From Streptomyces sp. Mut1 (GTDB lineage: Bacteria > Actinomycetota > Actinomycetes > Streptomycetales > Streptomycetaceae), in assembly GCF_030719295.1 (NCBI RefSeq), contig NZ_CP120997.1, positions 7,388,001-7,452,000 on the forward strand: a DNA stretch of 64,000 bases, given 5' to 3'. Made by a program: the position numbers and the translations under genes. The notes below the pieces were generated by a model that saw only the letters and a program-made list of their open reading frames with translations, searched no databases and was not told the DNA's origin. Below, in pieces: positions 33,665 through 42,533 of the stretch (position 1 is the first letter of the stretch; each line of letters begins with the position of its first letter).

Positions 33665-35634
33665 CCCTGCCCAGTCCCCATCTGGACGACCGCCGCTTCC
33701 AGGGCCTGGTGGACGAGGCCAAGCGCCTGGTCCAGCAGCGCTGCCCGGAGTGGACCGACCACAACGTCTCGGACCCCGGCGTCACGCTGATCGAGGCGTT
33801 CGCGACCATGGTCGACCAGCTCGTCTACCGGGTGAACCGGGTGCCGGAGAAGAGCTACCTCACCTTCCTCGACCTGATCGGCGTCCAGCTGCACCCGCCC
33901 ACGGCCGCCCGCACCGATGTGACGTTCCGGCTGTCCGCGCCCCGCCCCGACCCCGTCGTGGTGCGCGCCGGGACCGAGGTGGCGACCGTCCGGACCGAGA
34001 CGGAGGAGGCGGTCGTCTTCACCACCACCGCCGAACTGGCCGTCGTCCCCTGCTCGTTCGCCCACCTCGCCACCTGGCCGGCCGCCGAGGAGGTCGCCGA
34101 CCGCACGGAGGAGCTGGCGATCGGCCGTGACGTGGCCTGTTTCGGAGCCACTCCCGCGCCCGGCGACTGCCTCTACGTGGGTCTGTCGGCCGCCGTACCG
34201 GCCGGGGTCGTCGTGCTGCGGCTGGACTGCCGCGTCGAGGGCGTCGGTGTCGACCCGCTGCGGCCGCCGCTCGTCTGGGAGGCCTGGGACGGCACCGGCT
34301 GGGCGGTCTGCGAGGTCGAGAAGGACGGCACCGGCGGCTTCAACCGGTCCGGCGAACTCATCCTCCACCTCCCGAGGACCCACACCCCGGCCGCCGTCGT
34401 CCGGCGTACCGGAGGCTGGCTGCGCTGCCGCCTGATCGAGGCCGAGCCGGGCCGCCCGACCTATCTGGCACCGCCCGTGCTCCGGGGGATCACCGCGTTC
34501 ACCATCGGCGCGACCGCCGCCGCCGAGCACGCCGAGACCATCACCGACGAGGTGCTCGGAGCCGCCGAAGGCGTACCGGGCCAGACCTTCGCGCTCGCCC
34601 GGCCGCCCGTGGTGCCGGGGGACTTCGTCGTCGAGGTCGCCGACCCGGCGAGCGGCCCCGATCCGCAGTACACCCACTGGACCAGGGTCGACGACTTCGC
34701 GCACTCGGGACCCGAGGACCGGCACATCACGCTCGACCCGAACTCCGGCCGCGTCGAGTTCGGCCCGGCCGTACGGGAACGGGACGGCTCCATCCGCTAC
34801 TACGGAGCGGTCCCCGCCAAGGGCGCCACCGTGCGGGTGCGCTCCTACCGCACGGGCGGCGGGCTGCGCGGCAACGTCGCCAGGTCCACCCTGAAGATCC
34901 TGCGCAGCGCGATCCCGTACGTGGCACGGGTGGAGAACCGCAGGCCCGCGCTGGGCGGCGTCGACGGGGAGAGCGTCGACAGCGCCCGGGTGCGCGGCCC
35001 GATGACGCTGCGCACCTTGCACCGGGCCGTCGTCCCCCACGACTACGAACTCCTCGCCCGCGAGGTCGCCCCGGACGCGGCCCGCGTCCACTGCATCCGG
35101 GCCGGGGCCGACGGCGACGACAGCGGCGCCGAGGCCCAGGGCGTACGGCTCCTCGTCGTGCCCGCCGGGCGCAGCGACGAACAGGGCAGGATCGGGTTCG
35201 ACGAGCTGATCCCGCCCGCCCCGACCCTGCGTCTGATCGCCGGGCACCTGGAGGAGCGCCGCCCGATCGGCGCCCGGCTCGTGGTCGAGCCGCCGTTCTA
35301 CCAGGGCGTCACCGTCGTCGCCTCGGTGCAGGCCGAGCCCGGCGCGGTCCGCGACCGCGTGCGCGACGAGGCACTGGCCGCGCTCTACGGGTACTTCAAC
35401 CCCCTGTCCGGCGGGCCGAACGGACAGGGCTGGCCCTTCGGCCGGCCGGTCCAGGCGGGCGAGGCCTTCGCCGTGCTCCAGCGGGTGCCGGGCGTCGACC
35501 TGGTGGAGGACGTACGCCTCTACCGCGCCGACCCGGTGACCGGCGAGCGCACCGACGCCACCACCAAGATCGCACTCGACCGGCACGCGCTGGTCTTCAG
35601 CTACGAGCACCAGCTCCGGGTGAGAGGGGCCTGA
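33661..35634 (+). CDS. cis11: Baseplate J-like wedge protein gp6 (Pvc11-like)
   Basis: 657-residue baseplate protein. N-terminal WTDHNVSDPGVTLIEAFATM and VYRVNRVPEKSYLTFLDLIG are the gp6/baseplate J signature. A central beta region follows, and the C-terminal part (VVPHDYELLAREVAPDAARV, GRPVQAGEAFAVLQRVPGVD) forms the inter-wedge contacts. The GTG overlaps the gp25 stop. It assembles with gp7 into the wedges that expand when firing starts. Confidence 0.94.
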   Translation: MTLPSPHLDDRRFQGLVDEAKRLVQQRCPEWTDHNVSDPGVTLIEAFATMVDQLVYRVNRVPEKSYLTFLDLIGVQLHPPTAARTDVTFRLSAPRPDPVVVRAGTEVATVRTETEEAVVFTTTAELAVVPCSFAHLATWPAAEEVADRTEELAIGRDVACFGATPAPGDCLYVGLSAAVPAGVVVLRLDCRVEGVGVDPLRPPLVWEAWDGTGWAVCEVEKDGTGGFNRSGELILHLPRTHTPAAVVRRTGGWLRCRLIEAEPGRPTYLAPPVLRGITAFTIGATAAAEHAETITDEVLGAAEGVPGQTFALARPPVVPGDFVVEVADPASGPDPQYTHWTRVDDFAHSGPEDRHITLDPNSGRVEFGPAVRERDGSIRYYGAVPAKGATVRVRSYRTGGGLRGNVARSTLKILRSAIPYVARVENRRPALGGVDGESVDSARVRGPMTLRTLHRAVVPHDYELLAREVAPDAARVHCIRAGADGDDSGAEAQGVRLLVVPAGRSDEQGRIGFDELIPPAPTLRLIAGHLEERRPIGARLVVEPPFYQGVTVVASVQAEPGAVRDRVRDEALAALYGYFNPLSGGPNGQGWPFGRPVQAGEAFAVLQRVPGVDLVEDVRLYRADPVTGERTDATTKIALDRHALVFSYEHQLRVRGA

Positions 35635-35638
35635 GACC

Positions 35639-36205
35639 ATGCGCACCGGCGTCCCCGGACTGGCCACCCCGCACCCGCTCATCGAACAACTGCCCGCCGT
35701 CTACCTGGAGCAGGACTTCCTCCGGCGCTTCCTCGGCGCCCTCGACGACGTCCTCGCCCCGGTCCTGCTCACGATCGACAACCTGCCCGCCCACCTGGAC
35801 CCGCGCAGCGCCCCGGACGACTTCCTCGCCTGGCTGGCCCAGTGGGTGGCGGCGGAGCCCCACGAGGACAGCCCGGACGTGCGACGCCGCGAGACGGTGC
35901 GGGGCGCGGTCGCCCGGCACGCCCGGCGCGGCACGGCGGGCGGCCTCGCCGAGGCGGTACGGCTGCGGACGGGTACGGAACCCGAGATCACGGAGAGCGG
36001 CGGGACCGCCTGGTCCACAGGGCCGCGGACCGCGCTTCCGGGCGCCCCGCGTCCCTGGGTGACGATCCGGGTCCGGGAGCGGCGCGGCCGGGACATCGAC
36101 CGGGCGCGTCTGGAGGAGCTCATCGCCGCGGAGGTCCCGGCCCATGTGGGCTTCACGCTGGAGATCCTGCCCCCGGACGGGGGCGCGGGGGGTGCTGCCC
36201 AGTGA
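35639..36205 (+). CDS. cis12: Phage tail protein I / baseplate gp7-like (Pvc12-like)
   Basis: 188-residue tail protein I domain: HPLIEQLPAVYLEQDFLRRF, DDFLAWLAQWVAAEPHEDSP and RHARRGTAGGLAEAVRLRTG. In Pvc12/Afp12 this domain partners gp6 in the wedge. Here it is short, without the large extension seen in some systems. It is four bases after gp6 and overlaps the next gene by four bases. No tail-fibre gene follows it. Confidence 0.92.
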   Translation: MRTGVPGLATPHPLIEQLPAVYLEQDFLRRFLGALDDVLAPVLLTIDNLPAHLDPRSAPDDFLAWLAQWVAAEPHEDSPDVRRRETVRGAVARHARRGTAGGLAEAVRLRTGTEPEITESGGTAWSTGPRTALPGAPRPWVTIRVRERRGRDIDRARLEELIAAEVPAHVGFTLEILPPDGGAGGAAQ

Positions 36206-37503
36206 TCTGCGAGTCGTGCGGGCGCAGGAACGAGCCGGGGCGCGAATTCTGCGCCTCCTGCGAGGCGTTTCTCGCCTGGGAGCCGGACGAGGGGGATACG
36301 GGGACGGGCCGGGGCGGCCGGTCGGGCCCCGTACCCGGCCCGCCGGCCCCCGAGCCGCCACCGCGGATGACCGGACCTGCCGCTGACGCGTCCACGCCGC
36401 CCGGCCCCCCGCCGCCCCGGGCCCACACGCCCGTGCCCCCGGCGCCCGTGCCTCCGGCCTCGCCGCCGGGGCCACCCGCTGCCGGACCTTCGCCAGGGCC
36501 GCCCGCTACCGGTCCCTCGTCCGCCGGCCTCCTGCCGGCCGTCCCCGCGCAACGGCCGCCGGGAGCCGCCCCTCCCGTTGGGGAGCCCGCCCCGGCCCCG
36601 CCGCGTACGCCCCCCGGCCCGGCCCGCGCCTCCGTGCAGCCCGCGGGGGCCGCGCCCCGGCGGCCGGGCGACGGTCCGGACGGGCCTTTGCCCGGCCCCG
36701 CGGCGTGGACGCCCGACCAGGAACCCACCACGCCCGCGCCACCGGACCCCGCCCCGAGGGCTGCCGGCGAGCCCGTGGTCTGCCCCGGCTGCGGCACCCG
36801 GAACGCTCCGGAGCGCACCCTGTGCGTCCGGTGCGCGCTGCTCCTCGACCCGGGAGCCCCTCCCGCCGTACGCCCGCCGTGGTGGCGCCGGATCTTCCAC
36901 CGGGGCCCGGCGCGGTCGCACTCCGCCGGAGCGCGGCCCCGGCGGCGCCGGAGCCTGCCGAGGCTCGGGGTGCCCCTCGCGCTGCTCGTCGTACTGGCCG
37001 GCGTGTGGTTCGCGCTCCCGCACCTGTCCGGTCTGCTCGGCCTCGCCAAGGAGGAGACGGGCGCGCCGGAGTCCCTGCCGCCCTCCGCGTGCCACGGTTC
37101 GAGCGCGGCACCGGGGCACGCCGCCGGCGCGGCGTTCGACGGCTTCAACAACCGGTACTGGGCGCCCAAGGACCCCGGCGACGGCCAGGGGGAGTACCTG
37201 GAGTGCGACTTCGACCAGCCGGTCCGGCTGACCAAGATGGTGGTGTTCTCCGGGACATCGGCCCGCAAGGACGAGTTCCTCACACAGGCCAGGCCCGCCG
37301 GGATCACCGCGGAACTCACCGCGAAGGACGGCAGCACGAGCACACACACGATCCGGCCGGCGGACCAGGCGGGACAGCAGACCTTCGACGTACGGGGCTC
37401 GCAGACCGTCCGTGTCCGGCTCACGCTCGACTCCGCGTTCGGCACCGGCAAGGGCCGCCGGGTGGCGGTCGCCGAGGTCGAGTTCTTCGGGCACCGCTCC
37501 TGA
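36202..37503 (+). CDS. Double zinc-ribbon, single-pass membrane protein with discoidin-like domain
   Basis: 433 residues. Zinc ribbon 1 is CESCGRRNEPGREFCASC (residues 3-20). A Pro/Ala linker of about 170 residues follows, then zinc ribbon 2, CPGCGTRNAPERTLCVRC (about 194-211), and a transmembrane helix near 252-272 (VPLALLVVLAGVWFALPHLS). The C-terminal 140 residues form a beta domain (AAFDGFNNRYWAPKDPGDGQ, FDQPVRLTKMVVFSGTSARK) of the NADase-type glycan-binding/F5-F8 kind. With positive residues before the helix, the ribbons should be cytoplasmic and the beta domain outside. It closes the structural operon; a role docking the particle at the membrane is inference. Confidence 0.8.
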   Translation: MICESCGRRNEPGREFCASCEAFLAWEPDEGDTGTGRGGRSGPVPGPPAPEPPPRMTGPAADASTPPGPPPPRAHTPVPPAPVPPASPPGPPAAGPSPGPPATGPSSAGLLPAVPAQRPPGAAPPVGEPAPAPPRTPPGPARASVQPAGAAPRRPGDGPDGPLPGPAAWTPDQEPTTPAPPDPAPRAAGEPVVCPGCGTRNAPERTLCVRCALLLDPGAPPAVRPPWWRRIFHRGPARSHSAGARPRRRRSLPRLGVPLALLVVLAGVWFALPHLSGLLGLAKEETGAPESLPPSACHGSSAAPGHAAGAAFDGFNNRYWAPKDPGDGQGEYLECDFDQPVRLTKMVVFSGTSARKDEFLTQARPAGITAELTAKDGSTSTHTIRPADQAGQQTFDVRGSQTVRVRLTLDSAFGTGKGRRVAVAEVEFFGHRS

Positions 37504-37567
37504 CCCCGTCGCTCGCGGGGCGCGTCCCGCTTGCGGCGGCGGGACGGGAACGGCAGGGTTCGGTGCT

Positions 37568-38020
37568 GTGCCCACTCTCCTGATCGTGCATCACACACCC
37601 TCGCCCAACTGCCAGGCCCTCTTCGAGGCCGTCGTCTCCGGTGCGACGACCGACGAGATCGAAGGCGTACGCGTCGTGCGCCGCGCCGCGCTCGCCGCGA
37701 CGGCCTCCGACGTACTCGCCGCCGACGGGCTGCTCCTCGGGACCCCGGCGAACCTCGGGTACATGTCCGGGGCGCTGAAGCACTTCTTCGATCAGATCTA
37801 CTACCCGTGCCTCGACACCACGGGCGGCCGTCCGTTCGGCTACTACGTGCACGGCGGCAACGACGTCACCGGGGCCGTGCGCGGCATCGAGACGATCACC
37901 ACGGGACTGGGCTGGCGCCGGGCGGCGGACGCCGTGAAGGTGACGGGGGAGCCGGGCAGGGCCGACACCGAGGCGTGCTGGGAACTGGGCGCCACCCTCG
38001 CGGCCGGCCTGGCCGGCTGA
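37568..38020 (+). CDS. Flavodoxin/NADPH-dependent FMN reductase-like protein
   Basis: 150-residue flavodoxin-fold protein from a GTG. LLIVHHTPSPNCQALFEAVV contains the phosphate loop; GLLLGTPANLGYMSGALKHF and YYVHGGNDVTGAVRGIETIT provide the other FMN-binding loops. Electron partner and substrate are unknown. It sits 64 bases after the eCIS operon with no terminator seen, and converges with the TetR gene. The ribosome site (CAGGG) is weak. Confidence 0.85.
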   Translation: MPTLLIVHHTPSPNCQALFEAVVSGATTDEIEGVRVVRRAALAATASDVLAADGLLLGTPANLGYMSGALKHFFDQIYYPCLDTTGGRPFGYYVHGGNDVTGAVRGIETITTGLGWRRAADAVKVTGEPGRADTEACWELGATLAAGLAG

Positions 38021-38049
38021 CGCGGCACCCGCCCCGGACACGCGCCGCC

Positions 38050-38625
38050 TCAGCCCGCGGCCCCCGCGCGCAGCCCGTCCATCACGAGATCGAAGAGGCG
38101 GGCGGCGCGGGGCTGCCAGTCGCTGCGGGGGTCGAGCTGCCACAGGCCCGCTATGGCGAGGAGGAAGTCGTCGGGGGTCATCCCGGGGCGGATGCCCCCC
38201 GCCCGCTCATTCGCCTCCAGGAGGAGCGTGATCGCCTCGGTCACCGGTCCGTGGCCGACCTGGGCCAGAGTGCCGTGTCCGCTCGTCGCCGCACGGAGGG
38301 CGTCGGCGAGGCCGGCCTTGGTCATGGCGTACCGCGCGAGCCGGTCCATCCACTCGCGCAGGGCGCGGTCGGCGGGGCGGTCACGGAGCAGTTGGGCGGC
38401 CGTGTCGGCGACCTGCTGCATCTCGTAGCGGTAGACCTCCAGGACGAGCGCCTCGCGGTGCGGGAAGTTGCGGTAGAAGGTGCCCTGGCCGACGCCGGCC
38501 TTCTTCGCGATCAGACTGACGGGCGCGTCGGCGTCGCGCGTCAGCTCGGTGAGCGCGACGGCGAGGATGCGCTCGCGGTTGCGCTGCGCGTCCGGACGCG
38601 TGGGAGTGCTCCGGTCTTCCCGCAC
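38050..38625 (-). CDS. TetR family regulator divergent from the aldehyde oxidoreductase operon
   Basis: 191 residues. The N-terminal helix-turn-helix has RILAVALTELTRDADAPVSL and KKAGVGQGTFYRNFPHREAL; the C-terminal ligand domain resembles the SbtR-like group. The GTG at 38625 (AGGGGAGAAGGC before it) is chosen because possible starts at 38670 and 38697 would fall inside the operator pair. It is divergent from the paoABCD-type genes and probably represses both directions, with an inducing aldehyde as a reasonable guess. Confidence 0.87.
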   Translation of the reverse strand: MREDRSTPTRPDAQRNRERILAVALTELTRDADAPVSLIAKKAGVGQGTFYRNFPHREALVLEVYRYEMQQVADTAAQLLRDRPADRALREWMDRLARYAMTKAGLADALRAATSGHGTLAQVGHGPVTEAITLLLEANERAGGIRPGMTPDDFLLAIAGLWQLDPRSDWQPRAARLFDLVMDGLRAGAAG

Positions 38626-38670
38626 GCCTTCTCCCCTCCCGGAGCCACGGCCGGGTACGGCCTTGCTCAC

Positions 38671-38718
38671 CGGACAGCTGTCCGTTAGGTTCGACAATCA
38701 AGCGGACAGCTGTCCGCT
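38671..38718. promoter_or_regulatory. Two tandem palindromic TetR operators
   Basis: CGGACAGCTGTCCG occurs at 38671-38684 and again at 38703-38716, where the palindrome extends to 18 bases (AGCGGACAGCTGTCCGCT, 38701-38718). Centres are 32 bases apart, about three helix turns. They lie 46 bases before the TetR start and about 134 bases before the oxidoreductase genes. Confidence 0.85.
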
Positions 38719-38851
38719 TGGCTCCACCATAGCGCCGGATCAAGCCACTTGGCCGACCGGTGCCCATGGGCCCCGCACCCGCACGCATCGCCCTTCGACT
38801 TCCGGCACCGTCGCGTCCGACGCTCCCGAGCAATGCGAAAGAAGGCTGATC

Positions 38852-39409
38852 ATGGCCCCATCGACGTCCAGTGCCCTCACCCTGCACATCAATGGCGAAA
38901 AGTACACGCTGCCCGTCGACCACCGCACCACCCTGCTCGACGCCTTACGCGAGCATCTCGACCTGACGGGCACCAAGAAGGGCTGCGACCAGGGCCAGTG
39001 CGGCGCCTGCACGGTACTGCTCGACGGCCGCCGGGCCCTTTCCTGTCTCCAGCTCGCGGTGGCGGCCGAGGGGCGTGAGGTCACCACCATCGAGGGCGTG
39101 GCCGACGGCGACCGGCTGCATCCCGTGCAGCAGGCCTTCCTGGATCTCGACGGCTACCAGTGCGGGTACTGCACACCGGGCCAGATCTGCTCCGCCCTCG
39201 CGGTCATCGAGGAGCACGCCGCCGGCTGGCCCAGCGCCGTCACCGAGGACGTGCGGCCCGAAGCCGCGGCGCCCGCGCTCACCGCCGAGGAGATCCGTGA
39301 GCGGATGAGCGGCAACCTGTGCCGCTGCGGCGCGTACACGTCGATCGTGCAGGCGGTCGCGCGAGCGGCCGAGCACGCCGCCGACGAGACCAAGGAGCCC
39401 GTGGCATGA
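38852..39409 (+). CDS. Aldehyde oxidoreductase [2Fe-2S] subunit (PaoA-like)
   Basis: 185-residue iron-sulfur subunit of a xanthine-oxidase-family enzyme. Plant-ferredoxin cluster cysteines are C45, C50, C53 and C65 ([12 protein letters not shown]). The second cluster uses C104, C107, C157 and C159 (CGYCTPG and CRCG). It passes electrons from the molybdenum centre to FAD. No Tat signal is present, unlike E. coli PaoA, so the complex should be cytoplasmic. GAAGGCTGATC precedes the ATG. The next gene overlaps by four bases. Confidence 0.93.
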   Translation: MAPSTSSALTLHINGEKYTLPVDHRTTLLDALREHLDLTGTKKGCDQGQCGACTVLLDGRRALSCLQLAVAAEGREVTTIEGVADGDRLHPVQQAFLDLDGYQCGYCTPGQICSALAVIEEHAAGWPSAVTEDVRPEAAAPALTAEEIRERMSGNLCRCGAYTSIVQAVARAAEHAADETKEPVA

Positions 39410-40398
39410 GGGAGTTCGGCTACGAACGGGCCCATGACGTCGCCGGGGCGGTCGCCCTCCTCGGCAGCGACCCCGGGGCCCGGCTGCTCGGCGGGGGCAC
39501 CAACCTCGTCGACCTGATGAAGGCGGGCGTGGAGCGTCCCACGCTCCTCATCGACGTCCAGGAACTCCCCCTCGGGGACATCGGGTTCACCCCGGACGGC
39601 GGACTGCGCGTCGGCGCGACCGTCAGCAACAGCGATCTGGCGGCCCACCCCGACGTACGGCGCCACTATCCGGCCCTCGCGCAGGCGCTGCTCGCCGGGG
39701 CGTCCGGACAGCTGCGCAACATGGCGACCGTCGGCGGAAACCTCCTCCAGCGGACCCGCTGCGGCTACTTCGCCGACCTGAGCAAACCCTGCAACAAGCG
39801 CACACCCGGCAGTGGTTGTGCCGCCATCGCGGGGGAGCACCGCAACCACGCCATCCTCGGCGCGTCCGAGCACTGCGTCGCCACCCACCCCTCCGACATG
39901 GCGGTCGCCCTCGCGGCGTTCGACGCGGTCATCTCGTACGAAACGGCCGAAGGCCCCGGCGACCTGCCGATCCACGCCTTCTACCTCCCGGTGGGCGACA
40001 CCCCGCACATCGAGACCGCCCTCCCGGCCGGCGCCGTCGTCACCGGCATCACGCTGCCGCCCGCACCGGCCGCCGCGCACTCCCACTACCGCAAGGTCCG
40101 CGAGCGCGCCTCGTACGCGTTCGCGATCGGTTCGGTCGCCGCCGCCCTCGACGTACGCGACGGGGTCGTACGCGATGTCCGCCTCGCGTTCGGGGCGGTC
40201 GCCTCCCGACCGTGGCGGGCGCGCACCGCCGAGCGGGCGCTGACCGGCGGCCCGGCCGACGCGGACGCCTTCGCCGCGGCGGCCGGCGCCGAACTGGCCG
40301 CCGCGAAGACGCTCCCCGCGAACGGCTACAAGGTGACGCTGATGCGCAACCTCGTCGTGGCCGTGCTCACCCGACTCGCCGAGGAGGCCGCCCGATGA
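39406..40398 (+). CDS. Aldehyde oxidoreductase FAD/[4Fe-4S] subunit (PaoB-like)
   Basis: 330-residue FAD_binding_5 subunit. FAD motifs are RLLGGGTNLVDLM and SGQLRNMATVGGN. C119, C129 and C138 in RCGYF..DLSKPCNKRTPGSGC, with C157, match the additional [4Fe-4S] cluster that marks PaoB-type subunits and is lacking in ordinary xanthine dehydrogenases. ATGA overlaps lie at both ends. It points to a periplasmic-aldehyde-oxidase-like enzyme acting on aldehydes rather than purines. Confidence 0.92.
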   Translation: MREFGYERAHDVAGAVALLGSDPGARLLGGGTNLVDLMKAGVERPTLLIDVQELPLGDIGFTPDGGLRVGATVSNSDLAAHPDVRRHYPALAQALLAGASGQLRNMATVGGNLLQRTRCGYFADLSKPCNKRTPGSGCAAIAGEHRNHAILGASEHCVATHPSDMAVALAAFDAVISYETAEGPGDLPIHAFYLPVGDTPHIETALPAGAVVTGITLPPAPAAAHSHYRKVRERASYAFAIGSVAAALDVRDGVVRDVRLAFGAVASRPWRARTAERALTGGPADADAFAAAAGAELAAAKTLPANGYKVTLMRNLVVAVLTRLAEEAAR

Positions 40399-42533
40399 CC
40401 ACCACCACCGGCCCGAGCGCCGCCACCGGAGCCGTCGGCTCGGGCCGCACCCGGGTGGAGGGCCGCGACAAGGTCACCGGGGCGGCCCGCTACGCGGGTG
40501 AGGTCCCCTTCGCCCGCCTCGCCCACGGCTGGCTGGTCCTCTCCACCGTGGCCAGGGGACGGATCACCGCCGTCGCGGACGGGCCCGTCCTCGCCATGCC
40601 CGGCGTCCTCGCCGTACTGCACCACGGGAACGCGCCCCGCGTCGACGCCGGCTACGTGGGGATGCTGGGCCGGCCGAACCCGGTCGTCGGGCTCTTCCAG
40701 CACGACCGCGTCCCGTTCGTCGGCTGGCCGGTGGCCCTGGTGGTGGCCGAGACGTCCGAGCAGGCCAGGGAGGCGGCCGAAGCGCTCGCCGTCAGCTACG
40801 AGGAGGAGCCGCACGACGTGGCGTTCCGCGCCGGACGCGACGACGCCTACCGGCCCGAGGACTCCCCGATGGTGCGGGCGGACGCCGAGAAGGGCGACCT
40901 GGAGGCGCGGATCGGGGGCGCCGCGTTCCTCGTGGACGAGGAGTACACCACTCCCGAGGAACACCACTGCGCGATGGAGCCGCACGCCGCGACCGCCCGC
41001 TGGGACGACGGCCGGCTCGACGTCATCGACTCCAACCAGGGCAGCACCTGGGTGAGCGCCGAACTCGCCCAGCTCTTCTCCCTGGACCCGGCATCGGTGC
41101 GGGTGCGCTCCGAGCACATCGGCGGCGCCTTCGGCTCCAAGGGTCTGAGCGCCCACCAGGTCGCCGCCGTCATGGCCACCACCCTCCTCCAGCGGCCCGT
41201 ACGCGTCGTCATGACCCGCCGTCAGATGTTCTCGCTCGTCGGCTACCGCAGCCCCACGGCCCAGCGCGTCAGGCTCGCGGCCGACGCCGACGGCAGGCTG
41301 CGCGCCTTCGACCACGAGGCGCTGAACCTCACATCGACCGTGCACGAGTTCGTCGAGACGAGCGCGGTGCTGGGGCGCGTCCTGTACGACGCCGACGCCC
41401 ACCGCAGCCGCCACCGCGTGGTACGGCTGGACGTGCCGACACCGACCTGGATGCGTGCCCCCGGGGAGGCGCCCGGTTCCTTCGCCATCGAATCGGCCCT
41501 CGATGAACTGGCCGGGAAATGCGGTGTGGACCCGATCGCGCTGCGGGTGCGCAACGAACCCGCGACGGGCCCGGTGTCCGGCCTGCCGTTCAGCAGCCGC
41601 AACCTGCTCGCCTGCTTCGAGGAAGGCGCCCGCAGGTTCGGCTGGGCGGACCGCGACCCGCGCCCCGGCCTGCGCCGAGAGGGCCGCTGGCTGCTCGGGA
41701 CCGGCACGGCCGCCGCCTCCTACCCCTCCGGGGTCGGCCGGTCGACGGCCGCCGTGACCGCCGAGGCCGACGGCACCTTCACCGTACGGATCAACGCCGC
41801 GGACATCGGGACCGGCGCCCGTACCGCCATGGCGCTCGTCGCCGCCGACGCCCTTCAGGTGAACCCGGACCGCGTCCGCGTACGCATCGGCGACAGCGAC
41901 CTGGGCCCCGCCGCGATCGCTGGTGGCTCCACCGGCACCCGCTCCTGGGGCTGGGCGGTCCGGCTCGCGGCGAGCGATGTGCGCGAACGGCTGGCCCTGG
42001 GCGGCGCCGTCCCGCGGGAGGGAATCACCGCCCGCTCGGACACCGCCGACGCCATCGAGGCCCTCCCGGAGCAGGAAAGGCACTCCTTCGGCGCGCAGTT
42101 CGCCGAGGTCGCCGTGGACATCACCACCGGCGAGGTACGCGCCCGCAGACTGCTGGGGATCTTCGCCGCGGGCGTCATCGTCAACCCGCTCACCGCCCGC
42201 AGCCAGCTCATCGGCGGCATGACCTGGGGTCTTTCCATGGCGCTGCACGAGGAGGCCGTCCGCGACGAGGCGTCGGGCGGTCACGTCAACGCCGACCTCG
42301 CCGGATACCACGTCGCCGCCCACGCCGACGTGCCGCTCATCGAGGCGGACTGGGTGGACGACCACGTGCCCGGCGACCCCGTCGGCATCAAGGGCATCGG
42401 CGAGATCGGCGTCGTCGGCGTCGCAGCCGCCGTCGCCAACGCGGTGTGGCACGCGACGGGCGTCCGCCACCGGCACCTGCCGATCCGCCCCGACCGGGTC
42501 CTGCGAGCGGCGGGTGACACCCCGGGTGCTTGA
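40395..42533 (+). CDS. Aldehyde oxidoreductase molybdopterin subunit (PaoC-like)
   Basis: 712-residue Mo-cofactor subunit. It shows the family opening RVEGRDKVTGAARYAGEVPF, EHHCAMEPHAATARW, IGGAFGSKG, WMRAPGEAPGSFAIESALDE and the catalytic GIKGIGEIG near residue 670, whose glutamate is the general base. The enzyme oxidises aldehydes to acids with water as oxygen donor. It overlaps the next gene, the XdhC-like maturation factor, by 20 bases. The substrate range cannot be read from the sequence. Confidence 0.93.
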   Translation: MTTTTGPSAATGAVGSGRTRVEGRDKVTGAARYAGEVPFARLAHGWLVLSTVARGRITAVADGPVLAMPGVLAVLHHGNAPRVDAGYVGMLGRPNPVVGLFQHDRVPFVGWPVALVVAETSEQAREAAEALAVSYEEEPHDVAFRAGRDDAYRPEDSPMVRADAEKGDLEARIGGAAFLVDEEYTTPEEHHCAMEPHAATARWDDGRLDVIDSNQGSTWVSAELAQLFSLDPASVRVRSEHIGGAFGSKGLSAHQVAAVMATTLLQRPVRVVMTRRQMFSLVGYRSPTAQRVRLAADADGRLRAFDHEALNLTSTVHEFVETSAVLGRVLYDADAHRSRHRVVRLDVPTPTWMRAPGEAPGSFAIESALDELAGKCGVDPIALRVRNEPATGPVSGLPFSSRNLLACFEEGARRFGWADRDPRPGLRREGRWLLGTGTAAASYPSGVGRSTAAVTAEADGTFTVRINAADIGTGARTAMALVAADALQVNPDRVRVRIGDSDLGPAAIAGGSTGTRSWGWAVRLAASDVRERLALGGAVPREGITARSDTADAIEALPEQERHSFGAQFAEVAVDITTGEVRARRLLGIFAAGVIVNPLTARSQLIGGMTWGLSMALHEEAVRDEASGGHVNADLAGYHVAAHADVPLIEADWVDDHVPGDPVGIKGIGEIGVVGVAAAVANAVWHATGVRHRHLPIRPDRVLRAAGDTPGA

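Noticed and set aside
38626..38697. Upstream starts (38670, 38697) for the TetR gene
   Set aside because: They would place the operators inside the coding region and have no ribosome site; the GTG at 38625 has AGGGGAGAAGGC.
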